From positions 22,551 through 86,550 of the forward strand of contig DATARD010000394.1 in assembly GCA_036264355.1 (NCBI GenBank): a stretch of DNA of 64,000 nt, given 5' to 3'. The notes below the pieces were generated by a model. The model was not told the DNA's origin. It saw nothing but the letters and a program-made list of their open reading frames with translations, and made no database searches. Within the stretch, counting starts at the first letter, position 1. The number at the start of each line of letters is the position of its first letter. Of the stretch, positions 8,622 through 17,530 are shown in pieces. Position numbers and translations under genes: made by a program. The DNA comes from UBA5704 sp036264355 (GTDB taxonomy: Bacteria > Acidobacteriota > Thermoanaerobaculia > Multivoradales > UBA5704).

Positions 8622-9869
8622 TCACTCTCCGAAGGCGCCCGCCGCGCGCGCCAGCTCCTGGTAGGCGCCTTCGATCTCTTCGGCCTGGCGGGCGAAAGCC
8701 ATCGCCGCCCGCGCTTCGCGGGTCTCACCGCCGAGGCCACAGTCCGCGAACGCTCCTGCCGCTTCGCCGGCCAGGCTCTTGAGGTCGGCCGCGCGCTCCT
8801 GGCGCGCATAGAGAACCGCCAGATCGAGCGCGGCGAGCGCCGCTTCGAAGCGGGAGCTGAGGGACAGGAAGCCGGCGCGGGCGCCGAGCAGCTCGGCCTC
8901 GGCCTCCGCGGGCTGGTCGAAGCCGAGGGCGATCCGGCCGCGCAGCCAGCGCAGGTGGCTCTGCATCCAGGCATCGGACTGCCGGCGGTAGAGCGGGCGG
9001 GCGCGGACCAGGGTACCGCGGGCTTCCATCAGCCGTCCGGCGGCGGCCAGGCAGTCGGCCAGGGTGTGCTGCGCGAGAAGCAGCAGGCGCGGCTCGAGCT
9101 CGCCGTCGATGCGGTGCAGCGCCTCCTGGAGCAAGGGGAGGGCCAGCAACGGCTCGCCTTCGTCGCGGTGCACGGCCGCCAGGCTCACCAGGGCGCTCCC
9201 CACCCGCTGGTCCTCGCCGTTCTCGACGAAGATCTCGATCGCCTTGCGCAGCAGCTCGCGCGCCGCGCCGGTCCGCCGCTGGCAGAGGCGCAGGCCGGCT
9301 TCGCTCTCGAAGAGGACCGCCCACTCCAGGGAGTCGCCGGTGCCGGCCAGGAGCTGCCGGCGGGCGGCGGTGAACGCCGCGTCGGCGCCGGCGAAGTCGG
9401 AGCGCATCCGCCGCGCCTCGGCCTGGATCGTCCAGGCGCGGGCCTGCATGTCCGCGATGCGGGTCGATCCATAGTAGACGGGATCGAGGTGCTGCGACTG
9501 CGCCAGCACGAGGCCGGCCAGGCGCTCGCTCTCGCGGCTGTCGGTCAGCAGGCGATCCCGGCTGGTCTCCAGCAGCTTCTCGAGCACTCCCCAGGTGTGG
9601 AAGCGGCGGTCGGCCCGCACCCGCTCGGCCTGCCGCTCCGGCGCATGGGCCAGCAGATCCTGCTCCAGAGCCTCCGCCGCCTCGCGCTCCCGGTCGACGG
9701 CGGCCTGCCGTTCCAGGAGCTTCTGCGCGCTGCGTTCCAGGGCGCCGGCGTAGTCGGGCGCGGGCCGCGGCAGGCGCAGCACCTTGCAGGGCTCGCCGCC
9801 GGCGGGGCGGCCTGCAAGCAGAGAGCGCAGAAAACGCTTGAGAGGTGAATCGGAATTCGAGCTGTGCAC
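8622..9869 (-). CDS. Cytoplasmic TPR-type repeat protein
   Basis: An alpha-helical protein of about 415 residues built from degenerate tetratricopeptide-like pairs (RAWTIQAEARRMRSDFAGAD, GAARELLRKAIEIFVENGED, GEPLLALPLLQEALHRIDGE). No signal peptide is seen. It resembles the TPR protein at 61081-62376 in order and spacing of repeats, including the shared ARAW start of the repeat region, but lacks that protein's N-terminal cysteine/histidine cluster. An in-frame TTG at 9905 lies only 2 bases downstream of a perfect TATAAT box, so it is probably not transcribed as a start. I chose GTG 9869. Function is unknown; scaffold or regulator-type roles are usual for such proteins. Confidence 0.6.
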   Translation of the reverse strand: MHSSNSDSPLKRFLRSLLAGRPAGGEPCKVLRLPRPAPDYAGALERSAQKLLERQAAVDREREAAEALEQDLLAHAPERQAERVRADRRFHTWGVLEKLLETSRDRLLTDSRESERLAGLVLAQSQHLDPVYYGSTRIADMQARAWTIQAEARRMRSDFAGADAAFTAARRQLLAGTGDSLEWAVLFESEAGLRLCQRRTGAARELLRKAIEIFVENGEDQRVGSALVSLAAVHRDEGEPLLALPLLQEALHRIDGELEPRLLLLAQHTLADCLAAAGRLMEARGTLVRARPLYRRQSDAWMQSHLRWLRGRIALGFDQPAEAEAELLGARAGFLSLSSRFEAALAALDLAVLYARQERAADLKSLAGEAAGAFADCGLGGETREARAAMAFARQAEEIEGAYQELARAAGAFGE

Positions 9870-9907
9870 GTGCGGATCGCCGGTTGCTCCCGAGGTGGAG
9901 GCCAATA

Positions 9908-9913
9908 ATTATA
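9908..9913 (-). promoter_or_regulatory. Perfect TATAAT -10 box upstream of the TPR gene
   Basis: The minus strand reads TATAAT at 9913-9908. No good -35 is present at 16-18 bases. The expected transcription start is near 9901, which argues against the TTG at 9905 and for GTG 9869 as the TPR start. Confidence 0.45.
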
Positions 9914-9940
9914 GTGGTCTCAGGGGCGATCGGCCGGGAC

Positions 9941-9970
9941 AAAAAAGCGCCGGATCGAAAACCCGGCGCC
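9941..9970 (-). terminator. Intrinsic terminator of the small secreted protein gene
   Basis: Read on the minus strand, a GCGCCGG arm, a short loop, the CCGGCGC arm and a run of six T form a classical Rho-independent terminator. It lies about 30 bases past the stop at 9998, just upstream of the TPR gene promoter. Confidence 0.75.
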
Positions 9971-9997
9971 GGAACAGGATCGGAACGCCGGGAGGGG

Positions 9998-10282
9998 TCA
10001 ATGGCCGCCGGAGCTGGTGGTCGCGGCGCCGGTGCCGCCACCCGTGAGGCAGCCGTTCGGATCGATGCCGCAGCCGGACTTCAGGATGGTGTGCCGGCCG
10101 GCGGCGGGCGCCTGGCCGGTCAGGGCGTTCCAGGCCCGCTCGGCGAAAGTGAGCAGGCGCTCCAAGGGACTCTGCTCGGCGGCGACCGCGCGCAGGGGCT
10201 GAGCACCCGCCAGGGACAAGCCCGGCGCGAGGAGCAGGGTGAGCACGAAAGCGAGCAGGGTGAGGCGGCGGCGGTTGAGCAT
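9998..10282 (-). CDS. Small secreted protein of unknown function
   Basis: A 94-residue protein with a strong signal peptide (RRRLTLLAFVLTLLLAPGLS, probably cut after LAGA) and a short mature part. That part carries an amphipathic stretch (PLERLLTFAERAWNAL), two cysteines in SGCGIDPNGC and a Gly/Thr/Ser-rich tail. The start is firm: GGAGGACA lies 5 bases before the ATG, and a terminator follows. A much longer frame upstream (to 10933) runs antisense to manC and is not credible. The family is not recognised. The two close cysteines suggest a disulfide in the mature peptide. Confidence 0.6.
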   Translation of the reverse strand: MLNRRRLTLLAFVLTLLLAPGLSLAGAQPLRAVAAEQSPLERLLTFAERAWNALTGQAPAAGRHTILKSGCGIDPNGCLTGGGTGAATTSSGGH

Positions 10283-10416
10283 CGGTTGTCCTCCTGAAAA
10301 AATGGGAAAAGGAGGGGCGACGGTTCCCGGCGCGAGACCCTCCTTCCTACTGATAGTGCCGCGAACCGGAAAAAGAGGGCAGCTTCCTTGCCGGTCCCTT
10401 CGCGGTGCGCGACGGG

Positions 10417-10422
10417 TATACT
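10417..10422 (+). promoter_or_regulatory. TATACT -10 box of the manC operon, consistent with leaderless start
   Basis: TATACT at 10417-10422 ends 8 bases before ATG 10430, placing the likely +1 at the start codon. No Shine-Dalgarno precedes either ATG 10430 or ATG 10451. No convincing -35 is present. Confidence 0.4.
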
Positions 10423-10429
10423 CCCGCGG

Positions 10430-11497
10430 ATGCAGCGAGCGACCCCATCCATGCAGGCGCTGATCCTGGCCGGCGGCAGCGGTACCCGTTTCTGGCCGTT
10501 GTCGCGCAAGAGCCGTCCCAAGCAGCTCCTGGCGCTCGAAGGCGACCGCACTTTGCTGCGCGACACGGTGGAGCGTCTGCATCCGCTGGTGCCGCCGGAG
10601 GCGGTGTGGGTCTGCACCACCCGTGCCCTCGCCGGCGCCGTCCGCCGCGAGCTGCCCGAGGTCCCGCCGGCGCAGGTGCTGCTCGAGCCCGAAGGGCGCA
10701 ACACCGCGCCCGCCATCGGCTGGTCGGTGCGCTCGCTGCCCGCGGAGGCGCGTCGCGGCGTCGTCGCGGTGCTGCCGGCCGACCACCGGGTGGGCGATCC
10801 CGCGGCGTTCCGCGACACGCTGGCCCGCGCGGCCCAGGCGGTGGCGGCGGAAGACCGCGTGATGACCCTCGGCGTGACGCCGCGCTGGCCCGAGACCGGC
10901 TACGGCTATCTCGAATTGGCGCCTGAAGCCCAAGGGCCCGGCGGCCCGCGCCGGGTGCGCCGGTTCGTCGAAAAGCCGACGCTCGAAAACGCCGAGCGCT
11001 TCGTCGCCTCCGGGAATTACCTGTGGAACGCCGGCATCTTCGTCTTCCGCGGCACCACCTTTCTCGACGTGCTGGCCCGTCTCCAGCCCGAGCTGGCCCG
11101 CGGTCTCGAAGAGATCGCGGCGTCACCGGACCGGCTGGCGGAGATCTACCGGCTCCTGCCGGCCGATTCCGTCGACTACGCGGTGATGGAGAAGCTCGAC
11201 GAGATCACCACTCTCCCCCTGGACTGCGGCTGGAGCGATCTCGGCTCGTGGTCGGCGCTCGACGAGGTCCTGCCGCGGGACGCCGCGGGCAACACCGGCC
11301 GCGGCGACACGGTGGCGGTCGACGCGGGCGGCAACCTGCTCTTCTCCGACACCGGCCTGATCGCGGTGCTCGGGGTGCGCGACCTGGTGGTGGTGCGCAC
11401 CGGCGACGCCGTCCTGGTGATGCCCAAGGAGCGCGCCCAGGAAGTGCGGCGGATCGTCGCCGAGCTCGCCGGCCGCCGCCGCGAGGACCTGCTGTGA
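10430..11497 (+). CDS. manC: Mannose-1-phosphate guanylyltransferase
   Basis: This enzyme makes GDP-mannose from GTP and mannose-1-phosphate for polysaccharide, glycoprotein or GDP-fucose synthesis. Of 355 residues, the N-terminal nucleotidyltransferase signature ALILAGGSGTRFWPLSRKSR is complete. The sugar-binding FVEKPTLENAERF and YLWNAGIFVF motifs and DYAVMEKL (equivalent to the family's SIDYAVMEK) are all present. There is no C-terminal isomerase (ManC type II) domain, so this is the monofunctional form. ATG 10430 is preferred to ATG 10451 because a TATACT box lies 8 bases upstream; the latter removes only seven residues. It overlaps trmB by 4 bases (GTGA). Confidence 0.92.
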   Translation: MQRATPSMQALILAGGSGTRFWPLSRKSRPKQLLALEGDRTLLRDTVERLHPLVPPEAVWVCTTRALAGAVRRELPEVPPAQVLLEPEGRNTAPAIGWSVRSLPAEARRGVVAVLPADHRVGDPAAFRDTLARAAQAVAAEDRVMTLGVTPRWPETGYGYLELAPEAQGPGGPRRVRRFVEKPTLENAERFVASGNYLWNAGIFVFRGTTFLDVLARLQPELARGLEEIAASPDRLAEIYRLLPADSVDYAVMEKLDEITTLPLDCGWSDLGSWSALDEVLPRDAAGNTGRGDTVAVDAGGNLLFSDTGLIAVLGVRDLVVVRTGDAVLVMPKERAQEVRRIVAELAGRRREDLL

Positions 11498-12189
11498 TTC
11501 AACCCATCCGGGTCTCCTCCGCGGCCGGTGACGCCGGGCTCGCGGAGCTGGGGGCTCCTCTGCCTCTGGACGCCCTGGCGCCTGGGAGTGGCGATTGGGA
11601 GGTGGAGATCGGTTTCGGCAAGGGGCGCTATCTGGTCCGCCGCTCTGCGCAGGAGCCCGGCCGCCGCTTCCTCGGCATCGAGCTGGCCACCGAGTACTAT
11701 CGGATGCTGGTCGAGCGGGCGCGGCGGCGCGGGCTCACCAACTGGGTGGCCCTGCGCGGCGAGGCTCTCTACCTGCTCTCCGCCGTCCTCCCCGCGCGCT
11801 TCGCCGCCGCCGTGCACGTCTACTTCCCCGACCCTTGGCCGAAGAGCCGCCATCACAAGCGCCGCCTGTTCGAGCCCGAGACCGTCGACCTCGTCCTCGG
11901 CCTGCTGCGTCCCGGCGGCCGTCTTCTCTTCGCAACCGACTTTCTGGAATATGGTGAGCTGGTGACCGAGATCCTGGAGTCCTATCCCGGCCTGCGCGTC
12001 GAGCGGCACGACCGTCCCTGGGACGAGGGGCCGCGGACCAACTACGAGGCCAAATACGAGCAGGAGGGCCGGCCGATCCTCCGCCTGACGGGAACCCTGG
12101 AGGGCGCGCCTGGCCTGCATCCCCGCGGCGCGGCCGGTGTCCTCGTCGGACCTGTCCGGGTCGAGCCGACCGGAGCTGCCGATGACTGA
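11494..12189 (+). CDS. trmB: tRNA (guanine-N7-)-methyltransferase
   Basis: A 231-residue SAM-dependent enzyme that methylates G46 of tRNA. Motif I (VEIGFGKGRYL), the GIELATEYY acidic region and the diagnostic FPDPWPKSRHHKRRLF signature are complete. A short basic TrmB core is followed by an extra Ala/Gly-rich C-terminal tail of about 30 residues not usual in the family. The GTG start overlaps the manC stop by 4 bases, so translation is coupled. The downstream small membrane protein overlaps its end by 8 bases. Confidence 0.93.
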   Translation: MIQPIRVSSAAGDAGLAELGAPLPLDALAPGSGDWEVEIGFGKGRYLVRRSAQEPGRRFLGIELATEYYRMLVERARRRGLTNWVALRGEALYLLSAVLPARFAAAVHVYFPDPWPKSRHHKRRLFEPETVDLVLGLLRPGGRLLFATDFLEYGELVTEILESYPGLRVERHDRPWDEGPRTNYEAKYEQEGRPILRLTGTLEGAPGLHPRGAAGVLVGPVRVEPTGAADD

Positions 12190-12403
12190 GCCGACTTCTG
12201 GAGCGCCGCCGCCCGAGCCGCCACCTGGATTGACCTGGGGAGCCCGCTTCTGGCTCGTCGTGGTGATCCTGATCGGCCCCACCTACCTGCTCTGGATGAC
12301 CGGCGTCGAGGGGCGCCGGCTGTGGATCGTCGTCGGCCTCGTCTTCCTCATCGCCGGCTTCGCCACCCTGGCTCACTGGCTGATGGGTCTGACGCGGCGC
12401 TGA
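12182..12403 (+). CDS. Small two-helix membrane protein
   Basis: A 73-residue protein with a proline-rich cytoplasmic start (PPPEPPPG) and two membrane helices (FWLVVVILIGPTYLLWMTG and LWIVVGLVFLIAGFATLAHW). It starts inside the trmB stop region (8-base overlap), so it is the third gene of the manC operon. No family is recognised. The end is 5 bases from the convergent era stop, and no terminator hairpin is seen between them. Confidence 0.6.
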   Translation: MTEPTSGAPPPEPPPGLTWGARFWLVVVILIGPTYLLWMTGVEGRRLWIVVGLVFLIAGFATLAHWLMGLTRR

Positions 12404-12408
12404 TCGGG

Positions 12409-13314
12409 CTACTCTCCCATCAAATCCACATCCCTATCCAGCGTCGCCAGGATCGACTTGTCCTCCCGCCAGTCGGGCTCGACGCGGACGTGGAGGTCGA
12501 GGTAGACGCGGCGCTCGAGGAACTGCTCGAGGTCGAGGCGGGCGGCGGTGCCGATGGCTTTGATCATCGAGCCCTGACGGCCGACGACGATCTTCTTCTG
12601 GCCGGGACGGTCGACGAGGATGGAGGCGAAGATGCGGAGGAGGTCCTTCTCCTCGTCTTCTTCCCAGCGGTCGAGGACCACGGCGGTCGAAAAGGGGAGC
12701 TCTTCGGTGGTCAGCTCCAGGACCTTTTCGCGGATGCGCTCGGCGACCAGGAAGCGCTCGGGGTGGATGGTCAGCAACTCGGGATCGTAGAGCGGCGGCC
12801 CCTCGGGGAGCTTCTCCCAGAGGACGTCGAGGAGGCGGTCGCAGCCGTCTCCGCTGAGGGCGCTCACCGGCACCAGGTCGGTGAACAGGGCGCTCTTGGC
12901 GTAGCGCTCCATGAGCGGGAGGAGGCGCGACTTGTCGCCGACGCGGTCGATCTTGTTGAGGACGAGGACGCGCGGCTCCTCCGCCTTGCCGATCAGGTCG
13001 AGCATGAAGGCTTCACCCTTGCCGAACTTCTGCGAGGCGTCGACGAGGAGGCAGACGACGTCGGCGTCGCGCAGGGCGTCCATCGCGTGATGGACCATCT
13101 GCCGGTTCAGCCGGTGCAGCGGCTTGTGGATGCCGGGCGTGTCGTAGAAGACCATCTGGCCGCGCTCGTTGGAGAGGATGCCGACCATGCGGTGACGGGT
13201 GGTCTGCGGCTTGTCGGAGACGATGGACACCTTCTCTTTGAGCAGACGATTCATCAACGTCGACTTGCCGGCGTTCGGCCGGCCCACGAAGGCCACGGTG
13301 CCTGATTTGGCCAT
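12409..13314 (-). CDS. era: Ribosome-assembly GTPase Era
   Basis: A 301-residue GTPase that binds 16S rRNA and helps 30S maturation. G1 GRPNAGKST, the switch region KPQTTRH, G3 DTPG, G4 NKID and G5 SAL are all present. The C-terminal KH domain carries the signature VVGRQGSMIKAIGTAAR. It is the last gene of the phoH-pgpH-ybeY-corC-era operon. Its ATG shares one base with the upstream corC stop (TGATG). Confidence 0.96.
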   Translation of the reverse strand: MAKSGTVAFVGRPNAGKSTLMNRLLKEKVSIVSDKPQTTRHRMVGILSNERGQMVFYDTPGIHKPLHRLNRQMVHHAMDALRDADVVCLLVDASQKFGKGEAFMLDLIGKAEEPRVLVLNKIDRVGDKSRLLPLMERYAKSALFTDLVPVSALSGDGCDRLLDVLWEKLPEGPPLYDPELLTIHPERFLVAERIREKVLELTTEELPFSTAVVLDRWEEDEEKDLLRIFASILVDRPGQKKIVVGRQGSMIKAIGTAARLDLEQFLERRVYLDLHVRVEPDWREDKSILATLDRDVDLMGE

Positions 13315-14603
13315 CAGCTTGCGCGCTCCTCTCCCGCGGCGGGCGGAATCCTCTCGACTTTGACGGTCTGGATGCGGCGGTCGGCCACCGCCTCGACGGT
13401 GAAACGCAGACCGAAGCAGTCGACGGTCTCGCCGGGTTGCGGCACGTGGCCGAGGGCGCTGAAGATCAGGCCGGCGACGGTTTCGTATTCCGGGTCCTCG
13501 ATCTCCACTTCGAAGAGGTCGTCGAGCAGCTCGATGTGGGCGCGGCCGTCCAGCCGGTAGGCGCCGTTGTCGAGCGGCTCGAGCTCCGCCACCAGCGCCT
13601 CGTGCTCGTCCATGATCTCGCCGACGATCTCTTCGAGCAGGTCTTCGACGGTCACCAGGCCGGCGGTGCCGCCGTACTCGTCGACCACGATGGCGACCTG
13701 CTGGAAGCGCGCCTGGAGCTCCTTGAGCAGCTCGCCGAGCGGCTTGGTCTCGGGGATGAACAGCGGCGGCTTGATGAGGTCGCGGACCGGCGGCGGCGTG
13801 GGCAGGCGCAGAGCGCGCAGCGCATCGCGGATGTGCAGGATGCCCAGGATGTGGTCGATGTTTTCCTGGTAGAGCGGGATGCGCGAGTGGCCGGACTCGA
13901 CGAAACGCTCGGCGAGCGCGTCGAGGGTCGAGTCGACGGGAGCGCAGATCATGTCGATGCGCGGCGTCATGACGCTGCGCGCCAGGGTGTCGCGGAAGTC
14001 GACGATGCTCCACAGCCACTCGCCCTGCTCCGGCTCCAGGATGCCCTCCCTGGTGCCGACGTCGATGAAGGCCTCGATCTCTTCGTCGGTGGCCGCGGTG
14101 TCTCCTTCTTCGTCTTCCTCGCGCCGTTCGAGCGACTTCTTCGGCACCATCGGCGCGACGAGAGCCACCAGCGGCGCCAGCAGGAAGAGCACCACGCGGT
14201 AGAGACGGGTGAGCCAGCGCAGCGCTCCCTCGGGGTCCTGCGCCAGGACGGCGCGATTGCCGGCCTCGGTCGCGGTTACCAGGAGCAGCGCCACGGCGAG
14301 CGCCCAGGTGCGCGGGAAGGCGCGGCTCCACCCGGTCAGCATCTCGGCCAGCACGAGGTAGACCACGATGGGAGCCAGGCGGCCGGCCACGGAGAGGAGG
14401 TAGCGGTAGACGCCGAAGCGGACCGGATTTTCATAGAGGCGGCGCAGGTTCCCGCCCGCCTGCTCGGCCCAGTGGCGCAAGCGGATGGGACCGCTGCGCT
14501 CCAGCAGCGCCGAGAGGACGGCGGCGGCCACGGCCACCGGCAGCAGCAGCGCAAGGAGCCAGGCCAGCACCTCGGGGCGGAGCACGGTGTGGGGCTCAGT
14601 CAT
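13314..14603 (-). CDS. CorC/HlyC-family CBS-domain membrane protein
   Basis: A 429-residue protein with about four N-terminal membrane segments (about residues 8-30, 65-87, 95-115 and 140-155). These are followed by a paired CBS module (VMTPRIDMICAPVDSTLDAL, GHSRIPLYQENIDHILGILH) and a C-terminal CorC_HlyC transporter-associated domain (GGTAGLVTVEDLLEEIVGEI). The family is linked to Mg2+/Co2+ efflux; nucleotide binding by the CBS pair probably regulates it. In many bacteria a cytosolic YbeX-like relative occupies this operon position; here the membrane-bound form does. It overlaps ybeY by 8 bases and era by 1 base. Confidence 0.85.
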   Translation of the reverse strand: MTEPHTVLRPEVLAWLLALLLPVAVAAAVLSALLERSGPIRLRHWAEQAGGNLRRLYENPVRFGVYRYLLSVAGRLAPIVVYLVLAEMLTGWSRAFPRTWALAVALLLVTATEAGNRAVLAQDPEGALRWLTRLYRVVLFLLAPLVALVAPMVPKKSLERREEDEEGDTAATDEEIEAFIDVGTREGILEPEQGEWLWSIVDFRDTLARSVMTPRIDMICAPVDSTLDALAERFVESGHSRIPLYQENIDHILGILHIRDALRALRLPTPPPVRDLIKPPLFIPETKPLGELLKELQARFQQVAIVVDEYGGTAGLVTVEDLLEEIVGEIMDEHEALVAELEPLDNGAYRLDGRAHIELLDDLFEVEIEDPEYETVAGLIFSALGHVPQPGETVDCFGLRFTVEAVADRRIQTVKVERIPPAAGEERAS

Positions 14604-15036
14604 GCTCGTCCACCCACGTCTTGCGCAGCCGGCGCTCCAGGCGCTTCATCTGCCCCTGGTCGGTCTCGTGATCGTAGCCCAGGCAGTGCAGCACGCCGTG
14701 CAGGAGCAGGGTCCGGATCTCCCGCTCCGGTTCGTGGTGCGCCTCGGCGGCCTGCCGGCGGGCGACCGGCACGGAGATCAGGATGTCTCCCAGGTGCTCG
14801 CCGTCCGCGCTCTCTTCACCCGGGAAGGAGAGCACGTCGGTCGTCTTGTCCAGATTGCGGTACTCGCGGTTGGCGCGCCGCATCTCGCGGTCGCCGCAGA
14901 AGCGCACGCCGAGGCTCCCGGCCCGCGGTGCCAGCTCGTCCAGCAGCCGCTCCAGCCAGGGGCGCAGGCGGCGGAGGCGCACCTCGGGGTAGTGGCTGGG
15001 GTTCTGGAGGACGAGGTCTCGGTCTGGGTCTCTCAT
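14596..15036 (-). CDS. ybeY: Endoribonuclease YbeY (16S rRNA maturation)
   Basis: A 146-residue zinc-dependent RNase for 16S rRNA 3' processing and late ribosome quality control. The metal-binding signature HGVLHCLGYDH is complete, and TTDVLSFPG marks the conserved core. The ATG at 15036 leaves a 10-base gap to the pgpH stop. A start at 15066 would overlap it and adds only ten basic residues. Neighbours on both sides are the usual ones. Confidence 0.95.
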   Translation of the reverse strand: MRDPDRDLVLQNPSHYPEVRLRRLRPWLERLLDELAPRAGSLGVRFCGDREMRRANREYRNLDKTTDVLSFPGEESADGEHLGDILISVPVARRQAAEAHHEPEREIRTLLLHGVLHCLGYDHETDQGQMKRLERRLRKTWVDEHD

Positions 15037-15046
15037 CCGGGCCGTC

Positions 15047-17476
15047 TCACGAGGCGCGCGCTGCATCCGCCAGGGGCCGCTTCTCCCGCTTCGTTCCGGC
15101 GTTGAAATCGAAGCCCGGGTAGTCTACCCGTTGGTGGAAGATGTTGGCGAGCACGCGCAGGAAGGCCTCGGAGACGTTGTGCAGGTCGGACAGGGTCAGG
15201 TCGCTGTGGTCGAGCTGCCCGTCGTTCAGGCAACTGTCGAGGATCTGGCGGATCATGCCACGGATCTTGAGCGGCGTCGGCTCGGTGAGCGTGCGGCTGG
15301 CCGCCTCGATCGCGTCGGCGAGCATGAGCACGCCCATCACCTTGCTCTGCGGCTTGGGGCCGGGGTAGCGGTACTTGTCCTCCGTCACCTCGCCCACTTC
15401 CGGATCGCGCTGTTCCAGCGCCTTGTTGTAGAAGAAGGTCATCAGGCGCGTGCCGTGGTGCTGGCGGACGGCGTCGCGGATGACCAGCGGCAGGTTGTGC
15501 TCACGCGCCAGCTCGACGCCGTCCTTGACGTGGTTGACGATGATCAGCGCGCTCATCGAGGGGAGCAGCTTGTCGTGGCGGTTGTGCCCCGGGCGCTGGT
15601 TCTCGACGAAGTAGTCCGGCCGCAGGACTTTTCCGACGTCGTGGTAGAGGCCGCTCGCATAGGCCAGCACCGGATCGGCGCCGATCGCCTCGCACCCTTC
15701 CTTCGCCAGGTTGGCCACCATCAGGGAGTGCTGGAAGGTGCCCGGCGCTTCGAAGGCGAGCCGGCGCAGCAGCGGCAGGTTGGTGTTCGACAGCTCCACC
15801 AGCTTGATGTCGGTGGTGATGTTGAGCATCGACTCCAGGATCGGCACCGCGAAGCTCGCCACCGCGGCGACCAGCAGGCCGCCGGCAAAGGCGCAGAGGA
15901 CGTCGAACCCCACCTGCCACACGCCGCGCGCCTGGGTGGAGATCGCGGCGAGGATCAGGGCCAGGACCACGTTGACCAGGCCCACCACCGAGCCGACGCG
16001 CGCCATCACCAGGCGCTGGCGGAACTGGTAGCGGTCGAGCGCGAAGAGCGCGGCGAGGGAGCCGGCCAGGCAGTAGAAGACGATCCACGAGGTGTCGGTG
16101 TCGCCGAGCAGCCGGCTGGCCAGCACGGAGAGCAGAACCGAGAGGAGGAGCGTCGCGTTGCGCCCGAAGAGCAGGCCGGCGAGGAGCGCCAGCGAGGCGA
16201 AGGGGGTGGCGTAGGACCAGCTCCGCGCCGAAGAGAGAGCCGCGACGTCGAAGACGCCGGACAGGGCTCCGGCCACCACCAGGAAGAACTTCGCGCCGAG
16301 GAGAGAGAGGAGCAGCAGCAGGATCCCTTCGCCGAAGCGCCGCCGCGGGCCGTGGTCGGCGACGCGCTCGCGGTGCAGACCGAGCCAGACCACCAGCGCG
16401 GCGAGACCGAGGAGGCCGAGGGTGGCGGCGAGCGGCGGGATCAGCGTCTGGAGCTGGCGCTCGCCGCGCATCTGGGAGACGGCGCGGGCGGCGGCGGGGC
16501 TCACCACGTCGCCCTTGCGGATGATCACCTGGCCGCGGCGGATCTGGTTGAACACCTGGCCGGCGCTCGCCGCCGCGGCCTCGCGGCGGTCCAGGGTCTC
16601 CCGCCGGTTGGGCAGCAGGTTCGCCGGCAGGTTGGCGAGCAGCAGGTCGCTCAAGGCGCGGCGTTCCTGGGAGGTGAAGCCGCTCCAGTCGCGCACCTCG
16701 GCCTCGATCATCTCGCGCGCCTGCGGAGAGCCGAGCGGACCGAAGAGGTCGAGTTGCACCTGCTCAGTGCCGGTGCCGAGGTTGCGCAGGGCGATGCCGT
16801 GGAGGCGGTTTTCGAGGAGCTGGGTCTTGTTCTCCACCACGCCGCGGCGCAGCGCCTGCACCAGCACGCCGCGCAGGCGGTCTTCGAGGTCGGACGAGAA
16901 TTTCTTGCGCGCCAGGAGATCGAGCTGCTCTTCGGTGAGGTGGAGGCTGTCCGGCTCCTGCAGACCGGCGGCGAGCTCGCGCAGGGCTTCGCCGCGCGCC
17001 GCGGCCTCTCCAGCCGCGGTCTGGCGGGCGGCGGCGGGTGCCGGGGCGCGGGCGAGAAGACGCCGGCCGTCGGCGAAGAGCTGCGCCACCGCCTTTTCCC
17101 GCTGCGCCGCCACTCCGGGATCGAAATCGTAGACCTGCAGGACTTCCGCGCGCGCCTGCTCCTCCTTGCTGCGGGTCGCCTCGTCGTCGAGCAGGAGCAG
17201 ATCGCGGTTGGCGACGAAGTCGCGGTCGGCGATGGTGTTGGGCACCGCCCGCGGGATGAAGCGGAAGATGCCGGGCATCAGCGCCCAGGTGCCGAAGAGG
17301 AGGAACAGGGTCAACCACAGCCACGGCACCTCGAGCGCGCGGAACCAGAGGTCGGACGGCCGCAGCCTGCGCTTCAGGTTGAGGGTTCCGGTGCTGATCA
17401 GCTCGAGACGGGAAGGCCGCGTCTTCGCCGTGGAGGCGGGGCCGGGTGTACCGAAGGGAGGCGTGTTGGAGGCCAT
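15047..17476 (-). CDS. pgpH: 7TM-HD phosphohydrolase, PgpH-type c-di-AMP phosphodiesterase
   Basis: An 809-residue membrane protein. It has an N-terminal membrane anchor (about residues 45-70), a large extracytoplasmic 7TMR-HDED domain, a block of about seven membrane helices, and a cytoplasmic HD domain. The HD domain shows FQHSLMVANLAKEGC, the metal pair in GLYHDVGKV and a later RQHHGTRLMTFF. This is the architecture of Listeria PgpH, which hydrolyses cyclic di-AMP. Its place between phoH and ybeY is the common arrangement. The start at MASNTPPFG is chosen because the upstream extension is cysteine-rich and atypical. Confidence 0.9.
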   Translation of the reverse strand: MASNTPPFGTPGPASTAKTRPSRLELISTGTLNLKRRLRPSDLWFRALEVPWLWLTLFLLFGTWALMPGIFRFIPRAVPNTIADRDFVANRDLLLLDDEATRSKEEQARAEVLQVYDFDPGVAAQREKAVAQLFADGRRLLARAPAPAAARQTAAGEAAARGEALRELAAGLQEPDSLHLTEEQLDLLARKKFSSDLEDRLRGVLVQALRRGVVENKTQLLENRLHGIALRNLGTGTEQVQLDLFGPLGSPQAREMIEAEVRDWSGFTSQERRALSDLLLANLPANLLPNRRETLDRREAAAASAGQVFNQIRRGQVIIRKGDVVSPAAARAVSQMRGERQLQTLIPPLAATLGLLGLAALVVWLGLHRERVADHGPRRRFGEGILLLLLSLLGAKFFLVVAGALSGVFDVAALSSARSWSYATPFASLALLAGLLFGRNATLLLSVLLSVLASRLLGDTDTSWIVFYCLAGSLAALFALDRYQFRQRLVMARVGSVVGLVNVVLALILAAISTQARGVWQVGFDVLCAFAGGLLVAAVASFAVPILESMLNITTDIKLVELSNTNLPLLRRLAFEAPGTFQHSLMVANLAKEGCEAIGADPVLAYASGLYHDVGKVLRPDYFVENQRPGHNRHDKLLPSMSALIIVNHVKDGVELAREHNLPLVIRDAVRQHHGTRLMTFFYNKALEQRDPEVGEVTEDKYRYPGPKPQSKVMGVLMLADAIEAASRTLTEPTPLKIRGMIRQILDSCLNDGQLDHSDLTLSDLHNVSEAFLRVLANIFHQRVDYPGFDFNAGTKREKRPLADAARAS

Positions 17477-17530
17477 GGGACACACACAACAGTGCAGCCG
17501 AAAGAGTTGCAAAAGGCGCGCCGGCCGGCG

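Noticed and set aside
9998..10933. 311-codon frame that would extend the small secreted protein upstream
   Set aside because: It would run antisense through manC, while a perfect ribosome site and signal peptide mark the start at 10282.
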